A DNA stretch of 64,000 nt from Brachypodius melanocephalos (Eukaryota > Chordata > Aves > Passeriformes > Pycnonotidae): positions 1,038,979 through 1,102,978 of the forward strand of contig VZSR01003049.1 of assembly GCA_013398615.1 (NCBI GenBank), written 5' to 3'. Shown here in pieces: positions 38,346 to 51,160 of this stretch; the stretch's first letter is position 1, and each line of letters starts with the position of its first letter. A program made the position numbers and the translations under genes. Under the pieces are notes generated by a model. It was not told where the DNA came from and did no database searches. It saw only the letters and a program-made list of their open reading frames with translations.

Positions 38346-38890
38346 GAAGTATTGCATAAAGGTCTGGAGTCTTCAGCACAAGGATATGGACCTGTTAGAG
38401 CAGGTTCAGAGGAAGGCCATAAAGAAGATCAGAGGGATCAGAGCATCTGTCCTTTTAAGAAAGGTTGAGAGAGTTTCAGGCTGCAGAAAAGAAGGCTCTG
38501 GGGATACCTTGTTGCACTCTTCTATTCTTAAAAGGGGCTTTTAAAAAAGAGTGATTTTTTTTTTTTTACATGGACATTATCACATATGAGGAACATGAAG
38601 GGAACATGAGGGAACAGTTGTAAACTAAAAGACGAGACATTTAGATTAGATGTAAGGAAGAAGTTCTTTACTTAGAGAGTAATGAGACACAGGAAGAGGG
38701 AGAAGAAGGCAGAGAAATTGTGGATGCCCCATTCCTGAAAGTGTTCAAGGCCAGGCTGGATGAAGCTTTGAGCAACCTGGACTACTAGAAGGTGTCTCTG
38801 CCCATGACAGGAAGGAAGGTTGGAAAGAACTTCAAAGATCATCTCAGTCCAATCCAAACCATTCTCTCATTCTATGATGATTCTATCATG
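38346..38890 (+). mobile_element. CR1 LINE 3' end
   Basis: Carries GACCTGTTAGAGCAGGTTCA-type sequence, GAAGTTCTTTAC, GGATGCCCCATTCCTG, TTCAAGGCCAGGCTGGATG and the terminal CATTCTATGATGATTCTATC microsatellite that marks the true CR1 3' end. Orientation is plus. A T14 run at about 38556-38569 interrupts it. Confidence 0.88.
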
Positions 38891-41105
38891 CAAAGAGAGA
38901 GAAAGAAAGAGATTACAGACAGAAATGTTTAGCTATGTTTATGTTTCTGAGTCTTGACCTACAGATTTATAAAGTCTGTAATAATAACAAAACATTTCGG
39001 TTTAAAATGCCTCCTTCTAAGCTGCAAGCAAGCTAACTGACCTGTTGGCCTCATGGTTTATGTGATTTTTTTAAAATTTTTTTTTTGTCAGGCTTCCAAG
39101 AATCATTCTTCCCAAAAGCTGCTATTACTCATCTGAAAAATTCCCTTAAAACACTCAGCAAAGAGGTTTGGAGACAGTTGCATATAAACTACCCCGTACT
39201 CTAATGCTGTTATCAAACACCAGAAAAAACACAGAAAGCAAAGTGTTAGGAAAGGGAGGGAGAAAACACAAAAGAAGGCTTATTTCAGGGTTAACCTTGT
39301 AATTGAATGCAAAAAGTGTCTTTCCATGTGATACAATTAGATAGTATATGGTTACAAGGCCATATCTTTTCTTGCCCATGTTAGAAAAGGCACATTTACA
39401 GCATAGGAAAAAGCCATTGTTTTGAATCAGCCTGTTATCTTAAAATTTGATTTTAGGGAAGATTAAAGGGCTGTAAAATTTGTTTGAGGAATTTTTTTTG
39501 TTTTGTTTAGAAAATGCAAAATTCAGGGGGGAAATGTAAATTTTGGCAGTTTTGCCTAAGCTTGAACTTTGCCTTTACAATGAAGCTGGGAAGTGGTCTT
39601 TTACAACCTCTTCTGCAAACAAAGCTCTGTTATTTCCAATCCTTATGTTTTATTTCTCAGTCTTGTTAAACTGCCTAGAATTTCTTAACTGCTGTAAAAG
39701 TGCCTGTGCAAAACAGTAAAATTTTTTTTTAACTATCATGTAAGCAATATTTTAAAAATGTATTTGCTTCCTTTTTTCCTTTCTTTTTCTTCAAATCTAG
39801 TCAAAGTCTAATAAGTCATTTGGAAATTGAAGACGTATTAGAAAGAAATAAGTGTTAGACCAAGTTAAATAAGAAAAAAACTCTTTTGAAGTGCACCTTT
39901 TGTAGGTTTAAATTAATCAGATGTAAATAGAGATGAGAGGCCTATCCAGATCACATAATATCACTCATTGATATGTGATGGCATTCTTAATAAAATTATT
40001 TTCCAAGCTGAAAACCTTGAGGTTTTTATTTACCTCATATGACATTGTTAAAAATAGTGAAAGTCAAAGGCTTCCTGCAAGACTTATATCAGCCCTTCCT
40101 GTTTTCCTTTCCTTGTGTGTATCTGTACACTTTAAGTGGAGATTCCACCATAGTGCATGTGTCTTATTTGGGTTGACTTTCACGAGATTTAACCTGCAAA
40201 ACAAAATTATCCAGGATCTCATGCAGTAAACAGAAATAAGCAAAACATTTTCCAAGGTTTGCAATATATCTAACTAATGAAGACACCTCTCTGGCTACAG
40301 GGGCTGACAGCAAAAGATGTAAAAAGAGCTCTAAGTAATACATTTTAAATCCTTGGAGAGAATATCTGGAATATTTCTAAGAAAAGTTTAAAGATAAGAA
40401 AACCAAAGGATCATAAAATATATAAGTTAAAATCTTACATGAATGGTGCATAGTGATTTTGTTCTTTTCATGCATTCTTCTTCACAAAGTAGTTTTAATT
40501 GCATGCAAGGGCAACCTTCACCATTCCTATAACTGAATATTACAAATTGCTGAGCTTCAGTATTATATGTGGGCTGGTGGTTTTGTGTTATCATCTATTC
40601 TTCATAGCAAAAATTCAGAGTGGCTAAGGTCTGAGTTTAAAATTAGGTTCATGTATAACAGCTAGAAACCTATGTATTAGGATCTTGCAGGATTCAATTT
40701 CAGGAAACATAATGTTTAGTTTTAAAGATCTTCCCAAATTAATTTGACTATATTTTATCAATACCATCCTTTGGATTGATTGTCATTAAGAATTTAGCTA
40801 GTGTCTGATCATTAGAAAAGTGTTCATTAGTGTTGCCAGAGTAAAACTTTGACAAATACACACACAGTTGTTCTTAGACAAGTACAAAAATGTACTTTTC
40901 TACACTAAGTTCTTTAAAAATTGACTCCACCTAAACAGCAATATATGCAAAAACATTAAATGGAAGCCAGGAAATAGAGAGTGCTTCCTGTATTGCATGG
41001 TACTAGGGGATTATGTGGAATTCAAAAAGAATGAGAATATTAGTTATCACATTTTTGTCTAGCTTTCATAGCAAAATTTAATTAGTTATTTATTTTTTGG
41101 CTCAG
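38891..41105. other. Region upstream of the first visible DTHD1 exon
   Basis: Includes the end of a DTHD1 intron with its acceptor (TTTTTTGGCTCAG at 41105). The upstream DTHD1 exon that must end in phase 1 was not found. No repeats were recognised. Confidence 0.55.
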
Positions 41106-41913
41106 AATACAACAGAATTATAGATTACCTGCAGAAAGTGAAGGAGTATTTGATAAATACAACCTCACACCTTCAAGAGGCAGAAAATAAATTTTATGCT
41201 GCAAGCTGCAGACAGGATGGTGATTCTCAGAACCAGACTGGTGAAAATGATTCTAGAGAAACAGACATGTGTTTTTTGGAAGGAGAAGCAACAGACTCTT
41301 TGCAAGCATCTTCCAGTTCTAGTCAGCAATTCCAAAGAACTCCTTCCCTGAACAAGACAGAAAGTCAAAATGTTGATCAAACCCACACAAGTGAAACTAA
41401 AACTATGGGAAAAGTTGCATCCTTAGCTGAAAACAAATCTGCTGAAGAACAGGACACCAGCAGAGAATCTTTGATGAAAATGGAAGATGATGAACACCAA
41501 CTATTGACCATCCCTTTTACAGAGAAAAACGAGTGCAATGGAAAGGATAAACTTCATGGAGGTAGTTCTGTTACTGAAAAGCCTCCAGAACTGTCTTTTC
41601 AGGATGCTCTTGCAAGCAGTGAGGAAGACGTTCTGTCTGGGACATCGAAAGACATTCATGACAGAGGCACCATGAATTGTTTTGAACAGGAGAAAAAGGA
41701 AGTAGTCAGAGGCAATTTAAAAGGGCTAGAAAGTAAAGACCACAGACTGACAGAGAAAATGGATGACAGTAAAATGGAAAAAACAAATGAGATTTTTAGA
41801 AATTGCCTAAGCACCTTCACATCTTTAGCACAAACCTATGATCTAACTGATTTGAATCCCTCCGTGAGTGATTCAGAAGAAGCACAAAAATCTGGATACT
41901 GGATGAACAAAGA
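41106..41913 (+). CDS. DTHD1: DTHD1 large acidic N-terminal exon
   Basis: The acceptor is GGCTCAG and the donor AAAGA/GTAAGC. The reading frame is open from the first base: two bases complete a codon, then Tyr-Asn-Arg-Ile-Ile-Asp-Tyr-Leu-Gln-Lys-Val-Lys-Glu, which looks helical. About 240 Ser/Glu/Lys/Asp-rich residues follow, probably disordered, with few hydrophobic stretches. It ends with two bases (GA) completed by the next exon as Glu. No ATG suitable as a start precedes the helical segment in this exon, so translation must begin upstream. Confidence 0.9.
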
Positions 41914-42395
41914 GTAAGCACATATTCTTCTTATTTTAGGAACAGATGCACATAATTATTGCTTATTAACTTATAAATGTGTGGGCACAGAAACTCAATA
42001 TACATGTACTGAACAGCTGCTGATTGTGCACATAGCAGTTTACAATTGGAACATGTGCAATGAAGATCTTTCCCTTTGGTCTAAAGTAAACTCTAAGTTT
42101 GTATATTTTTTTTATGCCAGAGAGGGACTGAGTCACAGCCAGTATAGTCAATAATCCTCAAATTGTTGGAAATCAGTAGGCAAGGACTAAAATTCACCAG
42201 TTTTATAGTAATTTTTAAGCTGTTCTGAAACAAGCTAAACATAAAAATTTTCATGATTTTCTCATTTATGCATAAAATATTTTTCTGAATTATCTTCTTA
42301 TGCTTCATTATAGCACATCATTACATTGAAGTATTTAATTAAAAATACAAGACACTACCCCACTAAAAATACAAATAATTTTCTTTTTTTAATAG
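41914..42395 (+). other. DTHD1 intron
   Basis: 482 bases, AT-rich, no recognised repeat. Confidence 0.8.
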
Positions 42396-42723
42396 ATTTC
42401 TAGTCAAAGGGAGTGGTAAAAATAAACAGGAAATAGCTTGTTTTATTAAAGCTCCTGCAACTGTTCTGGAGACTCTGAAGTGTAATATAGTCAACGACAC
42501 TAGTTCCTTGGTGGTGGATGATTCTGAGGAGCTGGTCAGCAATGTCATCAGTATCGAATGTTATGATTATGAAAAACTACTTTTCCCTATCAACATTGCA
42601 ATCCCATTTACATCATGCTTCAGAGGAAATTATCGGGAGATTATGGTGAAGGTGACTGATGTGAACTTTCAGTCAAACTACTTAACTCCTATTCCTTTGC
42701 AAGGATACCAAGGAAACCATAAG
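42396..42723 (+). CDS. DTHD1: DTHD1 exon, ZU5-like region part 1
   Basis: The acceptor is TTTTTTTAATAG and the donor AAG/GTGAGT. It reads 109 codons after completing Glu. Alternating hydrophobic strands, including Ile-Ala-Cys-Phe-Ile-Lys-Ala-Pro, Leu-Leu-Phe-Pro-Ile-Asn-Ile-Ala-Ile-Pro and Tyr-Arg-Glu-Ile-Met-Val-Lys-Val, fit a beta-sandwich of the ZU5 type. Phase 0 at the end. Confidence 0.92.
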
Positions 42724-43385
42724 GTGAGTAAGTCTCATCAAAGCATTGTGAAAGCATCCTTTGAGGTTCCTAGTTAAGTCTCTGTGCAGTTTTTCAAGTT
42801 CTCATTATTAAATCATATTGCCCACTATGTGTGGTTAAGCAGAACTTTTCTTTATACTTTCTCAAGCACTATTTCTATTTGAAAACTAGTATTTAATAAC
42901 ATTCTTTTTTTCCCCTTACAATGTTAAGAAAATGCTTTATCCCAACAATACTAATGGTTGAGTAATGTTTCATGGTTATTGTAAAGAAGTGTAATGCATT
43001 GCATTATTTGATAAAAGTAAAAGTTAGGGGGAATTGCTGTGCTTTTAGATAAAGTAACAACAAAGTAACACAGTTCCATCAGTATAAGCACAAACTCTAT
43101 ATCAAATGAACACAGGATTTTTTTTTTAATAGAAAACTATTGTATTGGACTAGATTCATCACCCAGTTTATAAGTTTATTTCATTTCACCCCAATCATAT
43201 ACTAGAATATGAATGACATCACATCATCATGACTAGAGATCACCAGGTATTTTGGCATGCAGGGGGCAATAATATTCAATTTATTTGCATTTAATACCTT
43301 GCTCTATAGAGAATGTTACCTTCTCAAATGGTGAAACACAGCTTCCTTTCCCTCAGAGCTCTAACCCCACATTCTCTTTATTCAG
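42724..43385 (+). other. DTHD1 intron
   Basis: 662 bases, AT-rich, no recognised repeat. Confidence 0.8.
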
Positions 43386-43565
43386 GAAAGCTTTGCAGAA
43401 GTAAAAATTTATCATCTGGGTGTTTTTTCTGTATTGTCATGCTTAAAGAAGGAAACATTTACTGTTCCAAAGGTAGGACTCTTACAAAAGCTGAACGTGG
43501 ATTCTAGAATCTCTTTCTGTTACCATCCAGAAGCATTCAGTTCTCCAGCACCTATGCAGTTAAAG
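43386..43565 (+). CDS. DTHD1: DTHD1 exon, ZU5-like region part 2
   Basis: The acceptor is TTTATTCAG and the donor AAAG/GTAAGC. Exactly 60 codons, phase 0 on both sides. Contains Tyr-His-Leu-Gly-Val-Phe-Ser-Val-Leu-Ser, typical of the later strands of ZU5-like folds. Skipping this exon would keep the frame. Confidence 0.92.
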
Positions 43566-44354
43566 GTAAGCTTGAAATATGTGATATTTGTTCCATAAGC
43601 CTGCTGTCTGCTCAGTTCTGAAGTGAGTACGCCAATGATGTTAAAGTGCAATCTCTTCCAATATCAGAAGTCTACAAAAAGTGGCAGATTCACATCCTGT
43701 ACACGTGGATTTCCTGTCAGCTTTGCTAAAACCACATGTCAGGGATATCTTTAGCTAAAAAGATCTGTCTACCTCTGTTTGACATAGCTCAGAAAATATA
43801 GTCATTTTCAATAAGGATGTGTCAACCCAAAACTTTAATTGCTTGGCCCAGTGGTCAAGTTAAGAGAACCATTCTCCTCACCTGACTTCATCCTTGGTGC
43901 CAGCAAGTGCAACAGAAGGTTTTTCTCATGTATTAGTCTTATGGCGAGTATAGTCTCAAATTGTGCTTCTGTTTCTCTCTTGCTCCATAAAATGTTAATT
44001 TGGAAGTATGGAGAAACTAAAATAATGAAAAAATGCAGATTAGAAAAATCTCAGAAATTTTTCAAAATCTGAGGAAGTTAATGAGTTTCAAAATGAACTC
44101 AAATCAGGAACAAAAAATATAAATATTTTAGGCAATAAAAGTTCCAGTTTTTGATGACTTTCAAGCATTCTTCTGTGCTTTGTATAAAGTGCTGTTACTT
44201 GGGTAAGGTTGTTCTTGGGTTAAAGAGAGGAGTCTGAATCTTCTGTGATAACCTAGCCAACCTCAAAAGATAAATCAATTTTTAAAAAATAGGGGCATAT
44301 AATGGAAGATGTATTTTTTTGCAAGTTGATTGTACAATTTCTTTGTATATTTAG
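43566..44354 (+). other. DTHD1 intron
   Basis: 789 bases, AT-rich. The 77-codon frame at 43839-44072 is unsupported. Confidence 0.8.
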
Positions 44355-44599
44355 ATTCAGCCAATTGAGCCATCATTGGTTTCAGCAATGAAAGCAAGGC
44401 ACGATATGTATCACTCAGTTATATCTACTAGTGCACTGGTTCATGTCCAGCATCCTTCTGCCCAACCTTTTAACAGCTCAGTCACTATTACTCTACCTTG
44501 TCCTCCAAGCCCAGACAAAAAAAGGCAAGGAGATGAGACAGAACACTCAAGAGCGATCAGTGCTGCAGTAAAGAGGGTTGCTGCAGCATATCATCCACG
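44355..44599 (+). CDS. DTHD1: DTHD1 exon, start of UPA-like region
   Basis: The acceptor is TATATTTAG and the donor CACG/GTAAGA. It reads 81 codons from Ile-Gln-Pro-Ile-Glu-Pro, includes Val-Thr-Ile-Thr-Leu-Pro-Cys-Pro-Pro-Ser-Pro, and leaves CG for the next exon (Arg). The Pro-rich turn after a beta strand is a feature of UPA-like segments in UNC5-type proteins. Confidence 0.92.
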
Positions 44600-45416
44600 G
44601 TAAGAACCTCATTTCCAATTCACCATTTTTTAAAACATCCAAATCAATTATTTTTACAGTTGTTGGCTTATAATTTCTTGTATTAAAAATGTGTTTGTTC
44701 TTCAATATAGACTGCAATACCTATGAGCATTGTTAGAAATACTAAGGCAAACCCTCAAAATTTTCGTGCTATATTTTCACCAGAAAAATTAATATAGTAT
44801 TTTATGTATATTCTTTAAATATGCTGACCACTACATTTCTAGCAGGAGTCAGAGTGAAGATTGTGTGACGTTTTTATCAGCAAGAAATATTCAGGTATTT
44901 TCAACAAAGCCAAACATTGAACACAAAGAATAGATACGACTTAAAGCTGCTGTGTTCGTAACATACCAAGTTGATTTGAGTCTGACCTTTGAATTTTCTC
45001 ATCTCCGCTTCTACACATTTTAATGGTTGCCTGAATCAAAATGCGTTGCACAACGGTTTACAGTAGGTCAGTTTTATGCACTAGATAAAGGTCCAGATTT
45101 TTCCAAAGTATGCAGTACAATAGTTCTACAACTTAGACTTTTTGGCATGTCTTAAAAAAGCATGAAAACATGGGGTCTCCTAAAAAAAGATAATCTCTAA
45201 GTTTCAGCAGTTTCTGTAGAACCAAAAAAAAATCTCTTAATAATTATATCATTCACATACTCTGGAGTATATTTCCAGATACAGATTTTAAGCAAGGTGG
45301 GAAATCCAGAAAAAGTCATCAAGGAAAACAGAGGGGAAAACTGCTACAAACACGAGCTTACTCCTTCTGCAGAACTAATTTTATGTTATTTTTTCTGTAA
45401 TTACTTGTCTTTCCAG
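44600..45416 (+). other. DTHD1 intron
   Basis: 817 bases, AT-rich, nothing recognised. Confidence 0.8.
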
Positions 45417-45581
45417 GGCTGGAAGCACTTTTGTGAGAAAAAGTGGAAACAATCTCAGTGATACTTTGAAATTATTAGGTCATGGAAACAAAGAAAAGGG
45501 GTGGAAGGTCTTTGATGATGTTATTATCCAGAATGAACAGAATGGGCTTGTATCTTTTGAACTAAACGAGCATGTAGAAAG
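45417..45581 (+). CDS. DTHD1: DTHD1 exon, UPA-like region part 2
   Basis: The acceptor is CTTTCCAG and the donor GAAAG/GTAACG. It completes the split Arg, reads 54 codons including Gly-Trp-Lys-Val-Phe-Asp-Asp-Val, and leaves AG, completed as Ser by the next exon. Confidence 0.92.
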
Positions 45582-46148
45582 GTAACGTATAAATGATTCA
45601 ACAAATTTTTTTTTACTGAAATATTTAGTTCTGTGTTTACAAATAAGTGGAAATTAGTAGTGCTAAGAAATCATCCATTTTTAATTATTAGCTTGCTCAT
45701 AGATATGTTGCTCATAATTCAAAAAAAACCACCCACTTTTTCATTTATAGAATGTACACAATGTAGTACATAGAAATTTGAACCAGGAAATGCAGATATC
45801 AGTCTAACTGGCAAATGTGATTTAGCTCTCTAACTAAAAAAACCCCAATTTATTTTGCATTGTTATTATGAAATAGTATTTTACTTTCATGTAAAATTCA
45901 AATGTATATGAAATCATATCTACATAGTCAACATACTCTACACGACAAATGCAAGCAAATTTCCACCTTTTCATGTGTTGGAAACAAGGAGGCAAGGCAG
46001 GAAAAGTTCCCTTGGAGGCTGAGCCCCATATTATTTTTTTAAGAATAAATTATTAGCAGTTGTCGAAGTTATGAAAATAAAGCTTTTTAATTTAATTTTC
46101 TTCTCTTTACTTTTCTTTTTTTTTTTTTTTTTTTTTTCCTTAATACAG
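45582..46148 (+). other. DTHD1 intron with long T tract at its 3' end
   Basis: 567 bases ending in a pyrimidine tract with 22 consecutive T (46116-46137), then CCTTAATACAG. Confidence 0.85.
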
Positions 46149-46438
46149 CTTTGTGGTCATTCGCCTTTCATTCCTTTTGGAGAACACTTATCTTCTCCTC
46201 TTTGCTCAGGCTCTGGAAGAAGCTCTCCACAGCACGATGGCTAATGTGATACTGTATCAGAAAAGAGAAAACCCATATAAAATAGTAGTTTTGCTGTCTG
46301 CATCCAAAAATTTGACCAATGAACTTCAAAATCTCCATGAGGAGGGTTATTTTGGTCCCCCTGAACCTACACACCAGTTCCCATTAAGACAAGGAGAGCA
46401 GATTCATTTTACTTTTAGAGGAAATATTTCTGCCTCGG
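46149..46438 (+). CDS. DTHD1: DTHD1 exon, UPA-like region part 3
   Basis: The acceptor is TAATACAG, preceded by a T22 run (46116-46137); the donor is TCGG/GTAAGG. It reads 96 codons, with a hydrophobic strand-rich start (Phe-Val-Val-Ile-Arg-Leu) and a helix of Leu, Ala and Glu. It leaves one base (G), which is completed as Glu. Confidence 0.92.
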
Positions 46439-47625
46439 GTAAGGCAATTCATTCATGCATCCGTATGAACATTATCAATTACCTCAGGTATTAAAAAATA
46501 CTGTATGGGACTCTGGTAGATTGAAGTTAGTCACAGTACATTTAGTTATTCAGTGTTTTGTTTCTTCTCAAAGAAAGGAATGTGGAGCCTAATGGGAAAC
46601 TGCTCCAACTGTAAAGAAAATGCACTACCTGAACGAGCTGCAGAGCAATGTGCTCTAGGTGACCCTGCTTTGAGCAGCAGAGTTGGACAAGACGATCTTT
46701 AGGGATCTCTTAAACCCCAGGGAATCCTGTGAAACCTGGTCCCTCAGAAACATATGGTATTTTAAGAATTACTTTAAAAGAACAGGTTTCTGTCTGCTGC
46801 TTTGTGTAAAGTCACTTAGAGTGAGCAAGAAACCAAGGCAAAATATTGCCTGTTGTCAGTCACATTGTACTGTGAATTGAGATGATGAGAGAGAAATAGT
46901 TATGCCATTTCTGTTAGTAGCGTAGAAAATTCCATGTAGTGGCTGCCACCATTCATAGACTTGATTAAAAGGAAAGGAGATAGGAAGCCTCTGAAAGGTT
47001 TTCACCCAGAATTGCAAATAGTCTCTTCCGTCTTTTTTAGATTGAACATATAAATATATATTTGGCATTTTGTACATAAACTCTTCCATTGAAAACTGCA
47101 TGTGCCTTAAATAAAGGAATATTCTTCAAAAAGAGAAATCTCCAGACCCTGAGAATGCTCATATACACAAAGGATTGTGTATATAGATGTATCACATATA
47201 CAGATTTAAAAACCTAAAAATACATCTGCCCCTCTGCTGCCATTCATTTTGTTACAGAAAGACATCCATCCTGGATAACCAGAAAACATATACTTCTAAT
47301 ACCATTCACTTTTATTTTTATTCCTCTCCATGTTATGCACATATCTCCTCTTCTGTTCCTTGATTTTCAACTTGTAGCACTGCTTTCACCAGTCATTCTT
47401 TAAGGCAACTATTAAAGGGCTAAGAAAGCTAGCTACAAAGTTATGTCTACTACTGAAGCAGGCTGAACTCATTTGTTCAATAAAGTAATAATAATGATAA
47501 AGAACAACCACAGAACAACCAAATGCTACCTTTACTTGACTCATGCTAATGAATTATTTTAGATGCCATGCATCTGAATGCAGGGTAAAATTTTTTTAAA
47601 AAAAATTTTATTATATGGACTACAG
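46439..47625 (+). other. DTHD1 intron with a CR1 remnant
   Basis: 1187 bases. Contains a decayed CR1 3' end at about 46630-46735 and an A/T mirror stretch at 47589-47612 close to the acceptor. Confidence 0.75.
46630..46735 (+). mobile_element. Old CR1 LINE 3' remnant
   Basis: CTCTAGGTGACCCTGCTTTG followed by AGTTGGACAAGACGATCTTT and a degenerate AATCCTGTGAAA tail match the CR1 3' region in plus orientation, with many substitutions. Confidence 0.6.
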
Positions 47626-47870
47626 AGAATGGAGAAGACTTCAGGAAAGTTTACAGACTGATTTTTCATTCACAAAGACAACCAAGGCTGGAACTCCAAA
47701 TTAAAGAAGTGGATGAATTTGGTAACCACAGTTCACCTCATTACAAAGGAACAGCAGTGTTTTATAAAATTACCAGAGAGATGATACCAAAGAAATGGGA
47801 ACAAACCTTACCATATGATGGATATCAAGACCAGTCTCCACTGTGCAAATTAGCATTAACATTGCCAAAG
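47626..47870 (+). CDS. DTHD1: DTHD1 exon, end of UPA-like region
   Basis: The acceptor is GGACTACAG and the donor AAAG/GTGCGT, a slightly unusual donor. It completes Glu, then reads 81 codons including Arg-Leu-Ile-Phe-His-Ser-Gln-Arg and Leu-Ala-Leu-Thr-Leu-Pro-Lys. Phase 0 at the end. Confidence 0.9.
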
Positions 47871-50800
47871 GTGCGTTTCTCACTTGATAATATTAGAGAC
47901 ATTTGCCTTTCTGCCGTACCATATTATTTATTAGAAAAAGGATCTTGTTATGATTTTTGATTTACAGATACACACACAGGAGCCACTGATGGACTTCTGG
48001 TGCATCATCAATGTGCAAACATTCTCAGAATTTCTCTTAGCAGTAGGGAGGGACCCATATCCAAGTATGACCATGGAAAAATTTCTAGCAGAAAATTTTC
48101 ACCCATCTGTTATGGCACTATGAAATTATTACTGAAGTTTCAGTTATATCATTCTTGTTTCATTGTCTTGGGAGCACAGAACTGCAAATTGTAGGATCAT
48201 TAAATGGTCTGTGTAACCTGTCTTCCACCTATCATCTGATTATTCTTTTATTCCTGATTAGCTTCTGCAGTACAGTCATATAGGCAATTATCTCCACATC
48301 TGGTGAAAGCTAATGCTATGTCAACTCATCTTTCGTATTCCTGCAATGAAATCTCATTGTAAACTTTTCAAAGAGCCTATGTACATGCACACTATACTGC
48401 ACAAAATGCTGCCACTAAACTACTACTATCAAAGTTGCCTACATTTTAATATCAAAATATCTACAGAAACACTTGGTCTAAATCTCTCATGACAAACTGT
48501 AGCATGTCTCTCTTTTCAAATTTAATTGTCTTCACTCATTTCTCAACAAAATCAATTTTTTTTCTAGATGGTAGTTAAAAGAATCTGGAATGTCTGATTT
48601 TGGTTGTGACAAAAACAGATGGAATCTTTTTAAAGCAACCATTCTTACTACTACATTTTCACTCATTTCTGTAAAATTCCCACCTAAATTTCTCTTATAA
48701 AGAAGGCAGTAACTATACAATCATAAGCCATTTTTATACATATATGCCCTCATTATCCACTTACAAATATATTGTTTACAGTGATCAAAAGAGTGTTTGT
48801 TTACTTTGCATGCAAACATTCACATCAGTTTTTCCTTTAAACATGTTTTTACAGAAGTAATCTGATTTTCACAAATGATTCCTATTGATGCTGCTTTCAT
48901 TTCCTCAGCAACAGAAAACACTTGTTCCTCCAACCTATTATTAACAACACAGGTCAGACACAGTGCATTAAGTTCTGATATCAAGTATGTGTGTAGATAT
49001 ATACTGATTTCAAAGATTTTGTATTTATATGACACAATGGGCTAAGAAGATAAAAGATTAATTTCTCCTTTTCTGTCTGTCCTGTTTGATATGGTCATGT
49101 CTGAGAGGTCCATTTGACAGAGCACATCAATGTTACTGGCTGGGAATGCTTTCCAAAAATAGATTGATGTAATATATATAGACATTATGAAATTACTATT
49201 CTGCTGAAGTTTTATGTCTAATGACTGTCTAACAGCAGAATAGCATGTTATCCACTGCTTCAGAAAGGCAGTTGCTCGGCTAATTGAAGGGCCTTCCAGA
49301 CTAGAAAACTGATCTGGCTGTTATGAGCATTTTACTTAAGCTGTCAACCAGAACAGCAGGACCACAGGCCAGTGCAGCTGAACTGAGGATGAATTTAGCA
49401 CTTCACCACACACACTTACTCCTTCAAGGCAATTTACTGTTTTAGATCTAATGCATTCTATATTATTACACTATTTCTAGACAATACTAATTTTCAATTC
49501 TTGTCATTTTTACTACTATTTTAACATTAAGTAGCATAAAGTGGTTCAGATTAAAGTCAATGCATGGGTAACTGAGTTCATCTACAGTAACTTTGAAAAT
49601 CTAATACAGACCTTTGAGGTTGCAAATTCTCATTAATGAATTAAAATAAGTTTAAATACAAATGCATAATTAAACAAAGCCAGAAAAAGCTGAGTCTTGG
49701 AAGAAAAGCAATGCCCCCTTCTGAAAGAGCTTTATGTCCCCTTTACTCTGAGAGCTTTTCAGCCACGTCATTCTCTCTTCACACTGAGGCACATCCAATG
49801 ACAGAATTGCTATAGAAGCATGCAAAACGAGAGAGATTCAGATCATGGAATAATTATCATGGAATAATTTGAGTTGGAAGGTCCTTTAAAGGTCCACCTA
49901 CTCCAACCCTTAAGATCTCAACAGCAGTACAGCACAGGGTGGTTTTGCGCTGCCATGCAGTGTGTAATGTGTGCATCCTGTGAACACTGAAACCACCTCA
50001 CAGGATGACTGCATACAGGCCTGATGAAAAGTTGTTTAATTCACAAGAGGTAATGGCTTTATATATTGACTTTATGGCTATGCAGCTCGGTACATTTGAG
50101 ACACTCCAAATATTGAACAACATTTAAAGTCTGTATTATAGAAGAGATAAAGATAAGCTCCATAAGGCTCAGTATATCAGAAAAAGAATAACTTTTCCAG
50201 TCAGAGTTTCATGGTCTGAATTCCCAAATGAAAAACAGAAGATAAACAAATAAACCTCAGGCAAATCTCCTTGTGAGAGCTGTGAATGAACCAGGTTATT
50301 ACCAGCCAGGTAACTGAATGTGTGTGACAAAAGTAACATGGGCACTGAAAGAGGATAATTTCACTTTCAAACAAAAAAAAATCTGAATTTCACTTCAGAG
50401 AAATTAATCTCTTTTTGTGCTCAGTGTTTATGTAAGTAATTTATTGTCCTATGTGCAGTAGGAAACAACACTAAAGCCCAGAAGACTTTCATCTTCCTCA
50501 GCCATAGGTAAAACAGGACAAAATATTTTTTCTTTTCTTTCAATGTTTACAGGAAGAAAGAGGAAAAACTTTACGCTTTCTAATGGAACTTATCTTTTGA
50601 ATTCTGATGATTTTTATGATGTTTATTAAATGCTGAACTATGTAAAATGAAAAACTATAGCTACAAATACAATGTGGTTACCTGACCTAACAATAGCTAC
50701 TGCATACCTAAAAGTTGTTCTTTTCCTTGAAAGGAAGGCAACGTTAATGTATTATTTAAAATTAGAATCTATAGCATCCACAAAATTTCTATACATTTTA

Positions 50801-51160
50801 TACATTAATACATATAGATTTTCTATGCACACAGTTTCTATACATTGCTTATGGCATAATCCTATCAATTGAAAATTTGTAAAATTGCATGAAGGATGAG
50901 TTTCTTATAAGAGATAATAAACATCCATTGGATAGATAAAAATTATATTAATTTCTTTATTTTAATAGCTATATACTGTTTTATATCTGCTGATGGTGTT
51001 AATTGGTTTTTAATAAGGATAAAAATATTTTATGTAAGTAGAACAAACTTTAAATGCTAAGAGTTAAATCCCCAAGATTTTACTAAAATCCACTCCCAAA
51101 TCATATGCCTCACCTCTTACTCATCATCATTTCTTTCCTTCAACACGGTCTCTTTAACAG
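47871..51160 (+). other. DTHD1 intron, 3.3 kb
   Basis: AT-rich, with a CR1-like remnant at about 49855-49930. The largest DTHD1 intron seen here. No additional phase-compatible exon was found; plus frames at 48000-48194 and 50672-50872 are unsupported. Confidence 0.7.
49855..49930 (-). mobile_element. CR1-like 3' remnant, minus orientation
   Basis: An ATCATGGAATAATT start, GAGTTGGAAGGTCC and CTACTCCAACCC resemble the reverse of the CR1 3' end. Short and diverged. Confidence 0.5.
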
